In this document: in pieces, positions 53,752 through 63,091 of the stretch
Layout: every line of letters starts with the position of its first letter
Numbering within the stretch: position 1 is the first letter of the stretch
DNA from: Paraburkholderia aspalathi
Lineage (GTDB): Bacteria; Pseudomonadota; Gammaproteobacteria; Burkholderiales; Burkholderiaceae
Length of the DNA stretch: 64,000 nt
Reading direction: 5' to 3'
Assembly (NCBI RefSeq): GCF_900116445.1
Contig: NZ_FPBH01000011.1
Location: forward strand, 62,001-126,000
The notes under the pieces: model-generated
What the model was told of the DNA's origin: nothing
Seen by the model: only the letters and a program-made list of their open reading frames with translations
Databases searched by the model: none
Position numbers and translations under genes: made by a program

Positions 53752-54566
53752 CGATGCGTCTCCTGCCCGGCGTTCGCGGCCGGCTCAGTTTGCGTCACCT
53801 GCCAGCGTGGCGCGCGCTTCTCGAGAAACGCATTGACGCCTTCGCGCTGATCGGCGCCGTCGAACAGATCGACAAAGCGCTCCCGCTCCACCGCCAACGC
53901 CGCCGCACGCGGCACGCCGTTGCGACCCTGGTGAATCAGCGTCTTGCTGAAGCTGACCGCTTGCGGGCTGAGGCTCGCGACACGCGCCGCCATCGTCAGC
54001 GCAGCCTCGCGCGCGGCGCCTTTTTCCACTACTTCTTCGACGAGACCGATACGCAATGCGGTCGCAGCGTCGACGCGTTCGCCGGTCAGAATCATCCGCT
54101 TGGCCCAGCCTTCACCGACCAGCCACGGCAGTGTCTGCGTGCCGCAGCCGCACGGCAGTAAACCCACTGCCGTTTCGGGCAAAGCCATCAACGCGTGTTG
54201 CTCGGCGATGCGGATATCACAGGCCAGCGCGCATTCGAGCCCACCGCCCATCGCGTACCCGTTGATCGCGGCGATCACCACCGGTCGCGCTTTCTGCAGA
54301 GTCTCGAACGCCGCGCCGAAGCGCGTTGCCGCCGTACGCGCGACTTCGCGATTACCGTCAGCAAACGTATTCAGATCGGCGCCTGCGCTGAAGAACTTCG
54401 GGCCGTCGCCCGTGATCACGATGGCCCGCACGCCCGCTTGGCCGTTCAGACGCTCCACCGTCTGCTGCAATAGCAGCAAACCGTCCGGCGTGAACGCGTT
54501 CGCTGGCGGCCGTTTGAGCGTCAGCAGCGCGACGGCGCCGTCGTGTGCGTAGTCGAGTTCGATCAT
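53748..54566 (-). CDS. Enoyl-CoA hydratase (methacrylyl-CoA type)
   Basis: 272 residues, crotonase family: AINGYAMGGGLECALACDIRIAEQHALMALPETAVGLLPCGCGTQTLPWLVGEGWAKRMILTGERVDAATAL. Both expected acidic residues (GLE and PE) occur. In this operon it should hydrate methacrylyl-CoA to 3-hydroxyisobutyryl-CoA. Start ATG 54566 overlaps the mmsB stop. Pathway place is from context. Confidence 0.92.
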   Translation of the reverse strand: MIELDYAHDGAVALLTLKRPPANAFTPDGLLLLQQTVERLNGQAGVRAIVITGDGPKFFSAGADLNTFADGNREVARTAATRFGAAFETLQKARPVVIAAINGYAMGGGLECALACDIRIAEQHALMALPETAVGLLPCGCGTQTLPWLVGEGWAKRMILTGERVDAATALRIGLVEEVVEKGAAREAALTMAARVASLSPQAVSFSKTLIHQGRNGVPRAAALAVERERFVDLFDGADQREGVNAFLEKRAPRWQVTQTEPAANAGQETHR

Positions 54567-55468
54567 TACGCGTCTCCGTCCTTGCTTTCCTTACGATAGA
54601 GCTTGATCACCGCCGAGAAGTCCAGACGGCCTGCGCCCTTCGTGCTCATCGTCTGATAAAGCTGTTGGGCCAAAGCGCCGAGGTACACCGGTTGACGCGC
54701 GAATTTCGCGGCGTCGGTGGCGAGGCCCAGGTCCTTCAGCATCAGATCGGTGCCGAAGCCACCAGAATAGCCGCGCGTGGACGGCGCGGTTTCGATCACG
54801 CCGGGCATCGGGTTATACGTGTCCGAACTCCAGCAGCGGCCCGTCGAGGTGTTGATGATGCCGCCCAGCACTTTCGCGTCGATGCCGAGCGCCTCTCCCA
54901 GCGACATCGCCTCGGCCACGCCCGCCATCGTGATGCCGAGCACGAGGTTGTTGCAGATCTTCGCGACCTGACCGGTGCCGGTGTCGCCGCAATGCACGAT
55001 GTTCTTGCCCATCGCCGACAACACCGGCTTGACCTGCTCATACACATCCGCACTGCCGCCGACCATGAAGGTCAGCGTGCCTGCCGCCGCGCCGCCGGTG
55101 CCGCCCGAGACGGGCGCGTCGACAAAGGTATTGCCGCGTTGCTCGGCCAGTTCGGCAAACGCCTTCACACTCGCCGGATCGATGGTGCTCGAATCGATGA
55201 TCGTCACGCCTTCGGCGATGCCAGCGAAAACACCGTCATCCGCGATCAGCACGCTGCGCACGTGAGTGGCAGCGGGCAACATCGTCACCACACATTCGGC
55301 GTCGGTCACTGCGGCTTTCGGCGAACTTGCGGCTTTGGCGCCCGCATCGACGAGTGCCTGCACCGCTTGAGCGTTGAGATCGAATACGTTGACCGCGTGG
55401 CCCGCCTTCAGCAGGTTGAGCGCCATCGGCGCGCCCATGTTGCCGAGTCCGATAAAGCCTATTTTCAT
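54566..55468 (-). CDS. mmsB: 3-Hydroxyisobutyrate dehydrogenase
   Basis: 300 residues. NAD-binding FIGLGNMGAPMALNLLKAGH at the N terminus, substrate-binding DAPVSGGTGGAAAGTLTFMVGG and the catalytic Lys in GTGQVAKICNNLVLG. It oxidises 3-hydroxyisobutyrate to methylmalonate semialdehyde. The gene follows mmsA by 27 bp and overlaps the hydratase. Confidence 0.95.
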   Translation of the reverse strand: MKIGFIGLGNMGAPMALNLLKAGHAVNVFDLNAQAVQALVDAGAKAASSPKAAVTDAECVVTMLPAATHVRSVLIADDGVFAGIAEGVTIIDSSTIDPASVKAFAELAEQRGNTFVDAPVSGGTGGAAAGTLTFMVGGSADVYEQVKPVLSAMGKNIVHCGDTGTGQVAKICNNLVLGITMAGVAEAMSLGEALGIDAKVLGGIINTSTGRCWSSDTYNPMPGVIETAPSTRGYSGGFGTDLMLKDLGLATDAAKFARQPVYLGALAQQLYQTMSTKGAGRLDFSAVIKLYRKESKDGDA

Positions 55469-55495
55469 GGTCGTCTCTCCAATAGACTGAATGGC

Positions 55496-57013
55496 TCAGC
55501 GCAGGCTGATGGTCGTGTTGACGCCGTCGTTGACGGTGTCGTCGTCGAACCAGCGGGCGGTAACCGTCTTGGTCTGCGTGTAGAACTGCACGACCTGTTT
55601 ACCGTACGGCCCGAGGTCGCCGAGTTTCGAGCCGCGCGAGCCGGTGAAACTGAAGAACGGCACGGGCACCGGAATCGGAATGTTGATGCCGACCTGACCG
55701 ATATCGATCTCGCTCTGGAATTTGCGCGCCGCCGCGCCGCTTTGCGTGAAAAGACCCACGCCGTTGCCGAACGGATTGCTATTGACGAGCGCGATCGCGT
55801 CATCGAGCGTGGCGGCATTCAGCACCACCAGCACCGGGCCGAAGATTTCCTGTTTGTAGATTTCCATTTCCGTGGTGACGTCCGTGAACACCGTCGGGCC
55901 GATGAAGTTGCCTTGCTCGTAGCCCGGCACCTTCACGTCGCGGCCGTCGAGTGCCAGCGTTGCACCCTCTTTCACGCCCGTTTCGATCAGGCCGAGAATG
56001 CGCTGCTTCGCAGCGCGCGAGACGACCGGGCCGACATCCGTGCCCGACTCATTACCCGCGTTGACCTTCAGCGTCTTTGCCTTCGCGACCAGATCGGGCA
56101 GCCATTGCTGCGCCGCGCCGACCAGCACGACCACCGAGGTCGCCATGCAACGCTGTCCCGCTGCGCCGAACCCTGCGCCAGCGAGGGCATTCAAGGTCTG
56201 CTCGCGATTCGCATCCGGCAGCACCACCGCGTGATTCTTTGCGCCCATCATCGATTGCACGCGTTTGCCGTGTTCGCTGCCGAGGCGATAAACGTGCGTG
56301 CCCACCGCCGTCGAGCCGACGAAAGAAATCGCCTTCACCAGATCGTGCGTGCAGAGCGCGTCAACCACGTCCTTGCCGCCATGCACGACATTCAGCACGC
56401 CCTTCGGCACACCGGCTTCGAGCGCCAGTTCGACCAGTTGCATCGTCGACATGGGGTCCTGCTCCGAAGGCTTCAGCACGAACGTATTGCCGCAGACGAT
56501 CGCCATCGGGAACATCCACAAGGGGATCATCGCGGGGAAATTGAACGGCGTGATGCCGGCACATACGCCGATCGGCTGACGCAACGTGTAAGTGTCCACA
56601 CCACCGGCCACGTTCTCGGCGAACTCCCCTTGCTGCAAGGTGCCGATCGAGCAGGCGTGCTCGACCACTTCGAGTCCGCGGAAAATATCGCCTTCCGCGT
56701 CGGGGATCGTCTTGCCCTGTTCGGCGCTCAAGGTTTTGGCGATACGCGGCGAATGCTCGCGAATCAGCGCCTGGAACTTCAGCATGATGCGCATCCGCGC
56801 ACCGATCGGCGTGTCCTTCCATGTCTTGAACGCGGTGTGCGCGGAGCGGATCGCTTCGTTCACTTCATCGGCGGTGGCGAACGGCACGCGTGCGAGCACC
56901 TCTTGCGTGGCCGGGTTGACGATATCGCGCCATTCGGTGGTTTTGGATTCGACGAATTCACCGTTGATCAGCAGCTTGACGGTGGCGACCTTGTTCGATG
57001 CAGTTGCGCTCAT
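55496..57013 (-). CDS. mmsA: Methylmalonate-semialdehyde dehydrogenase (acylating)
   Basis: 505 residues. Catalytic Cys in GAAGQRCMATSV, NAD site GSTAVGTHVYRLGSEHGKRVQSMMGAKNH and no general-base Glu, as expected for the CoA-acylating branch. It converts methylmalonate semialdehyde to propionyl-CoA. ATG 57013 follows AGGAG; the frame reaches 57103. Confidence 0.95.
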   Translation of the reverse strand: MSATASNKVATVKLLINGEFVESKTTEWRDIVNPATQEVLARVPFATADEVNEAIRSAHTAFKTWKDTPIGARMRIMLKFQALIREHSPRIAKTLSAEQGKTIPDAEGDIFRGLEVVEHACSIGTLQQGEFAENVAGGVDTYTLRQPIGVCAGITPFNFPAMIPLWMFPMAIVCGNTFVLKPSEQDPMSTMQLVELALEAGVPKGVLNVVHGGKDVVDALCTHDLVKAISFVGSTAVGTHVYRLGSEHGKRVQSMMGAKNHAVVLPDANREQTLNALAGAGFGAAGQRCMATSVVVLVGAAQQWLPDLVAKAKTLKVNAGNESGTDVGPVVSRAAKQRILGLIETGVKEGATLALDGRDVKVPGYEQGNFIGPTVFTDVTTEMEIYKQEIFGPVLVVLNAATLDDAIALVNSNPFGNGVGLFTQSGAAARKFQSEIDIGQVGINIPIPVPVPFFSFTGSRGSKLGDLGPYGKQVVQFYTQTKTVTARWFDDDTVNDGVNTTISLR

Positions 57014-57072
57014 GCTGAAACTCCTGTGCGGTGGCCGTGTATCGGCCGGCCAGTGACTGGAAATAAAAATAA

Positions 57073-58764
57073 TCAACGCAGATCCGGGAAGTCTTCTTCC
57101 CAATACTCGCCCGGCAGGCGCGCGGGTTCGGCTTCGCGCTCCATTTCGCGGCGCCGCAATTCGACGCGGCGGATCTTGCCGGAGATGGTTTTCGGCAGCT
57201 CGCTGAATTGCAGGCGGCGAATCCGCTTGTACGGTGCGAGTTTTTCGCGCGAGAACGCGAAGACGGCACGCGCGAGTTCGGGGCTCGCTTCATAGCCCTG
57301 GCGCACGGTGACAAACGCTTTGGGCACCGCGAGGCGCAACGCATCGGCGCTCGGCACCACGGCGGCTTCGCCGATCGCTTCGTGTTCGATCAGCACGCTT
57401 TCGAGTTCGAAGGGGCTCAACCGGTAATCGGAGGATTTGAAAACGTCATCGGCGCGGCCGACGTAGACGTAGTAACCGTCATCACGGCGCAACGCGACGT
57501 CGGAGGTGTGGTAGAAGCCGTTGCGCATGGCTTGCGCCGTGGCGTTGGCATTGTTCGCGTAGCCGGTCATCAAACCGAGCGGACGTTCGGCCAGAGGCAA
57601 CGAGATTTCGCCTTCGGTGACGGGTTGATCGTCCGCATCGAGGAGCTCGATTTTGTAGCCCGGCAGCGGACGGCCCATCGAACCCGGCACAACCGGTTGG
57701 CCCGGCGGGTTGCCGATCTGGCAGGTTGTTTCGGTCTGGCCGAAACCGTCGCGTATCGTGATACCCCACGCATGCCTGACGCGTTCAATGATCTCCGGAT
57801 TCAACGGCTCGCCCGCGCCGACGATCTCGCGCAGCTTCACCGGATAGTCCGCGAGATGCTCCTGCACGAGCATGCGCCACACAGTAGGCGGTGCGCACAG
57901 CGTGGTGACATTGAAACGCACCAGCACGTCGAGCGTGTCTTTCGGCACGAAGCGCGGAAAGTTGAAAACGAACACGCAGGCCTGCGCATTCCACGGCGCG
58001 TAGAAGCAGCTCCACGCGTGCTTGGCCCAGCCCGGCGAACTGATGTTCCAATGGATGTCGTTCGGTTGCAGGCCGATCCAATACATCGTCGACAGATGGC
58101 CGATCGGGTAGCTCTGATGCGTATGCTCGACCAACTTCGGCTTGGAGGTCGTGCCCGAGGTGAAGTACAGCAGCATCGGATCGGTGGCGTGCGTGACGCC
58201 GTCGGGCGTGAATTGCGGCGCTGCGTCATAGGCCGCGGCAAGATCGATCCAGCCGTCGCGCGGCGTGCCAACCGAGATGCGTGTGAGCGGCACGTCGAGT
58301 GCGTCGAACTTGGCGAGCTCCGCGCTATCGACCACCACGAACTGCGCGCCGCCGATCTGCACGCGATCGCGCACGTCGTCGGCGGAAAGCTGGGTGGTGG
58401 CCGGCAGCACGATCGCGCCGAGCTTCATGGCGGCGAGCATCACGTCCCAGAGTTCGACGCGGTTCGGCAGCATCAGCAGCAAGCGGTCGCCGCGCCCCAC
58501 GCCGAGACCGCGCAGGAAGTTCGCCATGCGCGACGAGCGCTCCGACATCTGCGCGTAGGAGAGGCGCAGGCCGTCGCTGGCCGGATCGTCGACGATCCAC
58601 AGCGCCGGGTTGTCGTTGTCGCGCGCGATCACGTCGAAGTAGTCGAGCGCCCAGTTGAACTGGCCCGGCGTCGGCCACGCGAATTCGCGGTAGGCGCGGT
58701 CGTAGTCGGTTCGATGGCGCAATAACAGGTCGCGCGCTTCGAGAAAGCCCTTCGCTGCAGTCAT
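57073..58764 (-). CDS. AMP-dependent acyl-CoA synthetase
   Basis: 563 residues, ANL superfamily. The P-loop-like LYFTSGTTSKPKLVEHTH, DGFGQTETTC and the C-terminal hinge/Lys region (RRLQFSELPKTISGKIRRVELR) are intact. Resembles medium-chain or benzoate-type ligases. In this operon it could activate isobutyrate or a related branched acid to its CoA thioester, adding an entry to the valine route; substrate is inferred. ATG 58764 has GGAGA 6 bp upstream. It is 59 bp before mmsA. Confidence 0.9.
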   Translation of the reverse strand: MTAAKGFLEARDLLLRHRTDYDRAYREFAWPTPGQFNWALDYFDVIARDNDNPALWIVDDPASDGLRLSYAQMSERSSRMANFLRGLGVGRGDRLLLMLPNRVELWDVMLAAMKLGAIVLPATTQLSADDVRDRVQIGGAQFVVVDSAELAKFDALDVPLTRISVGTPRDGWIDLAAAYDAAPQFTPDGVTHATDPMLLYFTSGTTSKPKLVEHTHQSYPIGHLSTMYWIGLQPNDIHWNISSPGWAKHAWSCFYAPWNAQACVFVFNFPRFVPKDTLDVLVRFNVTTLCAPPTVWRMLVQEHLADYPVKLREIVGAGEPLNPEIIERVRHAWGITIRDGFGQTETTCQIGNPPGQPVVPGSMGRPLPGYKIELLDADDQPVTEGEISLPLAERPLGLMTGYANNANATAQAMRNGFYHTSDVALRRDDGYYVYVGRADDVFKSSDYRLSPFELESVLIEHEAIGEAAVVPSADALRLAVPKAFVTVRQGYEASPELARAVFAFSREKLAPYKRIRRLQFSELPKTISGKIRRVELRRREMEREAEPARLPGEYWEEDFPDLR

Positions 58765-58871
58765 CGTCGTCTCCAATTCCATGCTGGTGGCGCGGTATGC
58801 GCTCTGATTTTTGCCTGTGCATTTGCCCTGCCGGCAGGCTATTTTGCGCTCAAACGCCGTTTAATTTGCGT

Positions 58872-60005
58872 TTAGACGTGGCGCGCAATAACCATCCGCT
58901 GCACTTCGCTGGTTCCTTCGTAAATCTGCGTGATGCGAGCGTCGCGATAGTGGCGTTCCACCGCGTAGTCCTCGAGATAGCCGTAACCGCCGTGAATCTG
59001 GATCGCATTCGAACAGATCTCTTCGGCGAGTTCCGACGCAAACAGCTTGGCCTGTGACGCCTCGGACAAACACGGCTTGCCTTCCGTGCGCAGACGCGCC
59101 GCGTGGTGCACGAGCAGACGCGCGGCGTTCAGCCGAGTCGCCATGTCGGCGAGCATATTGGCGATGGTTTGGTGCTCCTTCAGCGCCTTGCCGAACTGCA
59201 CGCGTTCGTTGGCGTAGAGGCGCGCAGCATCGAATGCGGCCCGCGCAATGCCGACCGCCTGTGCCGCAATTCCGATGCGCCCGCCCTCGAGATTCGACAA
59301 GGCGATGCGCAGGCCTTCGCCAGGTTCGCCGAGCAGATTGGCTTCGGGCACCGCGCAATCGTCGAACGAGATCGGGCAGGTATCCGAGGCACGAATGCCG
59401 AGCTTGTGCTCGGGCTTGCCGACGTTGAAGCCCGGCGTATCGGTCGGCACGATAAAGGCCGACAGGCCGCGTTTGCCGCGATCGGGATCGGTGACGGCAA
59501 ACACGATCGCGATGTTCGCGCGTGCCCCGTTGGTCACGAACTGCTTGTTGCCGTTGAGAATCCATTTGCCGTCGCGCAGCACCGCACGGGTGCGCAGATT
59601 GTTCGCCTCAGAGCCGGCTTGCGGCTCGGTCAGGCAGAACGCGCCGATGCGCCGGCCCGTGGCGAGGTCTTGCAGATAGCGGTCCTTTTGCGCGTCCGTG
59701 CCGAAGTTCAGAATCGGCCCGCAGCCGACCGAGTTGTGCACGCTCATCAGCGTGGCGCAGGCGGCGCAGCCCGCGGCGATCTCCTCGAGGGCGAGCGCAT
59801 AGGCCACGTAGTCCGTATAGGAACCACCCCACTCGGACGGCACGATCATCCCAAGAAAGCCCAGCTCACCCATTTGCGTCACGACTTCAGAGGGCAGTTT
59901 CGCGTCGCGATCCCACTGTCCGGCGTAGGGCGCGAGACGTTCGGTGGCGAAGTCGCGGGCGGCGTCGCGGATCATCCGCTGTTCGTCGGTGTAGAAGCTA
60001 TCCAT
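58872..60005 (-). CDS. Acyl-CoA dehydrogenase (isobutyryl-CoA type)
   Basis: 377 residues, FAD flavoprotein of the acyl-CoA dehydrogenase family: CLTEPQAGSEANNLRTRA, GVRASDTCPISFDDCAVPEANLLG-type loop and the base Glu in QIYEGTSEVQRM. In a valine operon it should oxidise isobutyryl-CoA to methacrylyl-CoA, passing electrons to ETF. ATG 60005 follows AGGA. It is the promoter-proximal gene of the operon. Confidence 0.93.
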   Translation of the reverse strand: MDSFYTDEQRMIRDAARDFATERLAPYAGQWDRDAKLPSEVVTQMGELGFLGMIVPSEWGGSYTDYVAYALALEEIAAGCAACATLMSVHNSVGCGPILNFGTDAQKDRYLQDLATGRRIGAFCLTEPQAGSEANNLRTRAVLRDGKWILNGNKQFVTNGARANIAIVFAVTDPDRGKRGLSAFIVPTDTPGFNVGKPEHKLGIRASDTCPISFDDCAVPEANLLGEPGEGLRIALSNLEGGRIGIAAQAVGIARAAFDAARLYANERVQFGKALKEHQTIANMLADMATRLNAARLLVHHAARLRTEGKPCLSEASQAKLFASELAEEICSNAIQIHGGYGYLEDYAVERHYRDARITQIYEGTSEVQRMVIARHV

Positions 60006-60294
60006 GGCTCGATCCTGTTGTATGCATCGCGTCGCAGCGACGAGGCGCTGCTCGTCATTTGCGGCTCATCGCGGGGGGATGACCGGCTTCGCCGTTGTGT
60101 CTCCGGGGCGAGGCGTCCCGCGATGGGTTCAGGCCAAGTGTAGGGAAGCTACTGGACAGGTTCGATGCTCAGCCCGATCATTCTGACTGAGCGCATTTGC
60201 CATACCGGTATCATACAAACCCGATTCCAACCGCGTTTTCAAAGCCTTAGCGAAGCGCCCCAAGGAAAATGTTGAGCGCATTTGCCAGATAACC
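60006..60294. promoter_or_regulatory. Divergent promoter region of the valine operon
   Basis: Contains the promoters of the minus-strand valine operon and the plus-strand AraC gene. Regulation by the AraC regulator would act here; I did not find a convincing operator or direct repeats. Confidence 0.5.
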
Positions 60295-61350
60295 ATGAAA
60301 AACGTGAAAAACGCCAGGGACGACAAGGGCACGATTTCCGTCAGTCTCGTCGAGGAGGCCCTGACGCTGGCGCGAGCGCGCGGGTTCGAGGCGCTGCCGC
60401 TCGCCGAAGCCGCCGGCATCGCGGCAACCATGCTGGCGTCGCCGAAAAGCCGGGTCTCGTCGGCGCAGTACGGCGCCCTGTGGGCCGGCATCGCCCGCGC
60501 GCTGGACGACGAGTTCTTCGGCCAGGACTCGCACCGCATGAAGAGCGGCAGTTTCATCGCAATGACGCAGACGGCACTGAGCGCGCGCAACGGCGCGCAG
60601 GCGCTCGCGCGGGCGATCGGCTTCATGCGGCTCGTGCTGGACGACCTCGGCGCAGAGATCGAAACGGATGCGCGGCGCGTGCGCTTGCGGTTTGTCGAAC
60701 GCGAAGGTGCAAGACCGCCCGCCATGTTCGCTTATGCGACCTACTTCATCGTGGTTTATGGCCTGCTGTGCTGGCTGGTCGGGCGGCGCATTCCGCTGAT
60801 CGAGGCGCGCTTTCGCTGCGCCGAACCGCCCGCCGCGCATGAATACCGTCTGATGTTCTGCGACGACATGGCGTTCGATCAAACCGAGTCATACGTCGAT
60901 CTATCGCCGGCGTTTCTCGAACTGCCTGTGATCCAGACCACGAAGTCGGTCAAGCCGTTCCTGCGCGATGCGCCCGGCAGCTTCATCGTCAAATACCGCA
61001 ATCCCGGCTCGCTTGCCGCGCGCGTGCGCAAGATGCTGCGCGCGCTGCCGATGGCCGGTTGGCCGGCCGCCGACCAGATGGCGCTGCGCCTGCACGTCGC
61101 CGAAGCGACCATGCGGCGGCGTTTGAAACAGGAAGGCTATACCTATCAGTCGATCAAGGACGACTTGCGGCGTGACATCGCAATCGGCGAACTGCAGGAC
61201 ACCGATCGCACGATCGCCGACATCGCCACCGCCGTGGGTTTTGCCGAACCGAGCGCGTTTCATCGCGCGTTTCGCAAGTGGACCGGGATGCGGCCGACCG
61301 ACTACCGGCCGGCGCGCGCGGATTTCACGCGCCGCGCGGAATCGGACTAA
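60295..61350 (+). CDS. AraC-family regulator (Arabinose_bd type)
   Basis: 351 residues: N-terminal ligand domain of the OruR/ArgR-like Arabinose_bd family (about 30-220; ALPLAEAAGI, SGSFIAMTQTALSARNGAQALARAIGFM) and C-terminal AraC HTH (MRRRLKQEGYTYQSIKDDLRRDIAIGELQDTDRTIADIATAVGFAEPSAFHRAFRKWTGMRPTDYR). Divergent from the valine operon, so it probably activates it, as MmsR does in Pseudomonas, although MmsR is a different AraC subgroup. Confidence 0.87.
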   Translation: MKNVKNARDDKGTISVSLVEEALTLARARGFEALPLAEAAGIAATMLASPKSRVSSAQYGALWAGIARALDDEFFGQDSHRMKSGSFIAMTQTALSARNGAQALARAIGFMRLVLDDLGAEIETDARRVRLRFVEREGARPPAMFAYATYFIVVYGLLCWLVGRRIPLIEARFRCAEPPAAHEYRLMFCDDMAFDQTESYVDLSPAFLELPVIQTTKSVKPFLRDAPGSFIVKYRNPGSLAARVRKMLRALPMAGWPAADQMALRLHVAEATMRRRLKQEGYTYQSIKDDLRRDIAIGELQDTDRTIADIATAVGFAEPSAFHRAFRKWTGMRPTDYRPARADFTRRAESD

Positions 61351-61411
61351 GCTGTAAGGAGCAGGCCAGCCTTTTTGGGGTATCGGCCCGCGCCGGTCGA
61401 TACCCATCGGC

Positions 61412-63091
61412 ATGGCGCGGCAGCCGTCAGCGATGAGCACGTATCCGCGCCTCCCGTTCCGGCAGTCTGGTCCGCGCTTTGCGCATATCCGTGGCGGAGT
61501 CGTGGGCCGGTTGATGCGCGGCATGACCGCGTTCGGCGCCCTGTTGGCGCTCGGGTTTGCATTGTGCGAAAACGCGCCGCGGGTTGGAGTCGCCGAGGCC
61601 GCCGTCGCGCCGAATAGCGTTGTCGTGATCCCGGTGAACGGCGCGATCAGTCCGGCCAGCGCCGACTTCATCGTGCGCAGCCTGCAGCGCGCCGCCGACG
61701 AACGCGCGCAACTCGCCGTGCTGCAACTCGATACGCCCGGCGGACTCGATACGTCGATGCGGCAGATCATCAAGGCGATTCTCGGCTCGCCGGTGCCGGT
61801 CGCGACCTTTATCGCCCCGAGTGGCGCGCGAGCGGCGAGCGCAGGTACCTATATCGTCTACGCCAGCCATATTGCGGCGATGGCGCCGGGCACCAATCTC
61901 GGTGCGGCTACGCCGATTCAGATGGGTATCGGTGGCGCGGAGCCGCCTGCGGGCGGCGGCGGGATGCCCGGTTTGCCCGGCACTGGAGGCGGCGCCGGCG
62001 CGCCAAAGAACGCGCCCGGAACGCAGGCCTCTGGGGATTCGGCGAACCCGGCGTCGCCAGCGAACTCTGCCAACTCAGCGAGTGCCGGCAACTCCGCCAG
62101 CGCCGCCCTCCCACTCGACACCCAATCCACCGAACTGCGCAAGCAGGTCCACGACGCGGCCGCCTACATCCGCGGCCTCGCGCAAATGCGCGGACGCAAC
62201 GCCGACTGGGCCGAGCGCGCCGTACGCGAAGCCGTCAGCCTGTCGGCCAGCGAAGCGCTCGCGCAGCACGTGGTCGATCTGAATGCGCGCGACATTCCCG
62301 ACCTGCTGCGCCAGGTGGACGGCCGCACGATCAACACCAGCCACGGCGACGTCAAACTCAGCACCGCCAACGCGCCGGTGGTCACGCTAGAAGCCGACTG
62401 GCGCAGCCAGTTTCTCGCGGTCATCACCGATCCGAACGTCGCGCTGGTTCTTCTGATGATCGGCATGTACGGCCTCTTCTTCGAGTTCGCCAATCCCGGC
62501 TTCGTGCTGCCGGGCGTTGTCGGCGCGATCAGTCTGCTGATGGGACTCTTTGCGATGCAGATGCTGCCCGTCAATTACGTCGGACTCGGCCTGATCTTTC
62601 TCGGCATCGCATTCCTGATCGGCGAGGCGTTTCTGCCGACCTTCGGCTCGCTCGGCTTCGGCGGCGTAGTCGCGTTCGTGATCGGCGCGCTGATGTTGAT
62701 CGATACCGACGTGCCCGGTTACGGCATTCCGCTGCCCCTGATCGCGGCCGTGACGGTGTTCAGCGTCGCGTTCGTATTCGGCGTGTCGAGGCTCGCCTTG
62801 CGGGCGCGCCGCCGGCCCGTGGTGACGGGCTCGGAAGCGCTGATCGGCAGCCTCGGCGTCGTGCTCGACGGCGGCCTGTCGCCGGACGGTGGTCCGCTGC
62901 AGGGCGACGCAACAGCAAACGCGGCAGCGGGCGGCACGCTGGCCGGCTGGGCTCAGATACATGGTGAACGCTGGCGGGTGTCCAGCACGGCCCCGGTCGC
63001 GGCCGGTCACGCGGTGCGCGTCACGGCGCGCCGCGGACTGACACTGACCGTGGTGCCCGCGGAAGCACAACAACAAGGAGAACGCTCATGA
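61412..63091 (+). CDS. NfeD-type membrane serine protease
   Basis: 559 residues (start uncertain; ATG 61514 gives 525 residues). Signal/TM segment MRGMTAFGALLALGFALCENA, then ClpP-class protease domain with catalytic Ser in GARAASAGTYIVYASH and Lys in LRKQVHDAAAYIRGL, several C-terminal transmembrane helices (FLAVITDPNVALVLLMIGMYGLFFEFANPGF onward) and the soluble OB-fold tail. A Gly/Ala/Ser/Asn-rich insert of about 60 residues separates the Ser and Lys. NfeD proteins degrade membrane proteins together with a slipin, which here overlaps by 4 bp downstream. Confidence 0.9.
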   Translation: MARQPSAMSTYPRLPFRQSGPRFAHIRGGVVGRLMRGMTAFGALLALGFALCENAPRVGVAEAAVAPNSVVVIPVNGAISPASADFIVRSLQRAADERAQLAVLQLDTPGGLDTSMRQIIKAILGSPVPVATFIAPSGARAASAGTYIVYASHIAAMAPGTNLGAATPIQMGIGGAEPPAGGGGMPGLPGTGGGAGAPKNAPGTQASGDSANPASPANSANSASAGNSASAALPLDTQSTELRKQVHDAAAYIRGLAQMRGRNADWAERAVREAVSLSASEALAQHVVDLNARDIPDLLRQVDGRTINTSHGDVKLSTANAPVVTLEADWRSQFLAVITDPNVALVLLMIGMYGLFFEFANPGFVLPGVVGAISLLMGLFAMQMLPVNYVGLGLIFLGIAFLIGEAFLPTFGSLGFGGVVAFVIGALMLIDTDVPGYGIPLPLIAAVTVFSVAFVFGVSRLALRARRRPVVTGSEALIGSLGVVLDGGLSPDGGPLQGDATANAAAGGTLAGWAQIHGERWRVSSTAPVAAGHAVRVTARRGLTLTVVPAEAQQQGERS

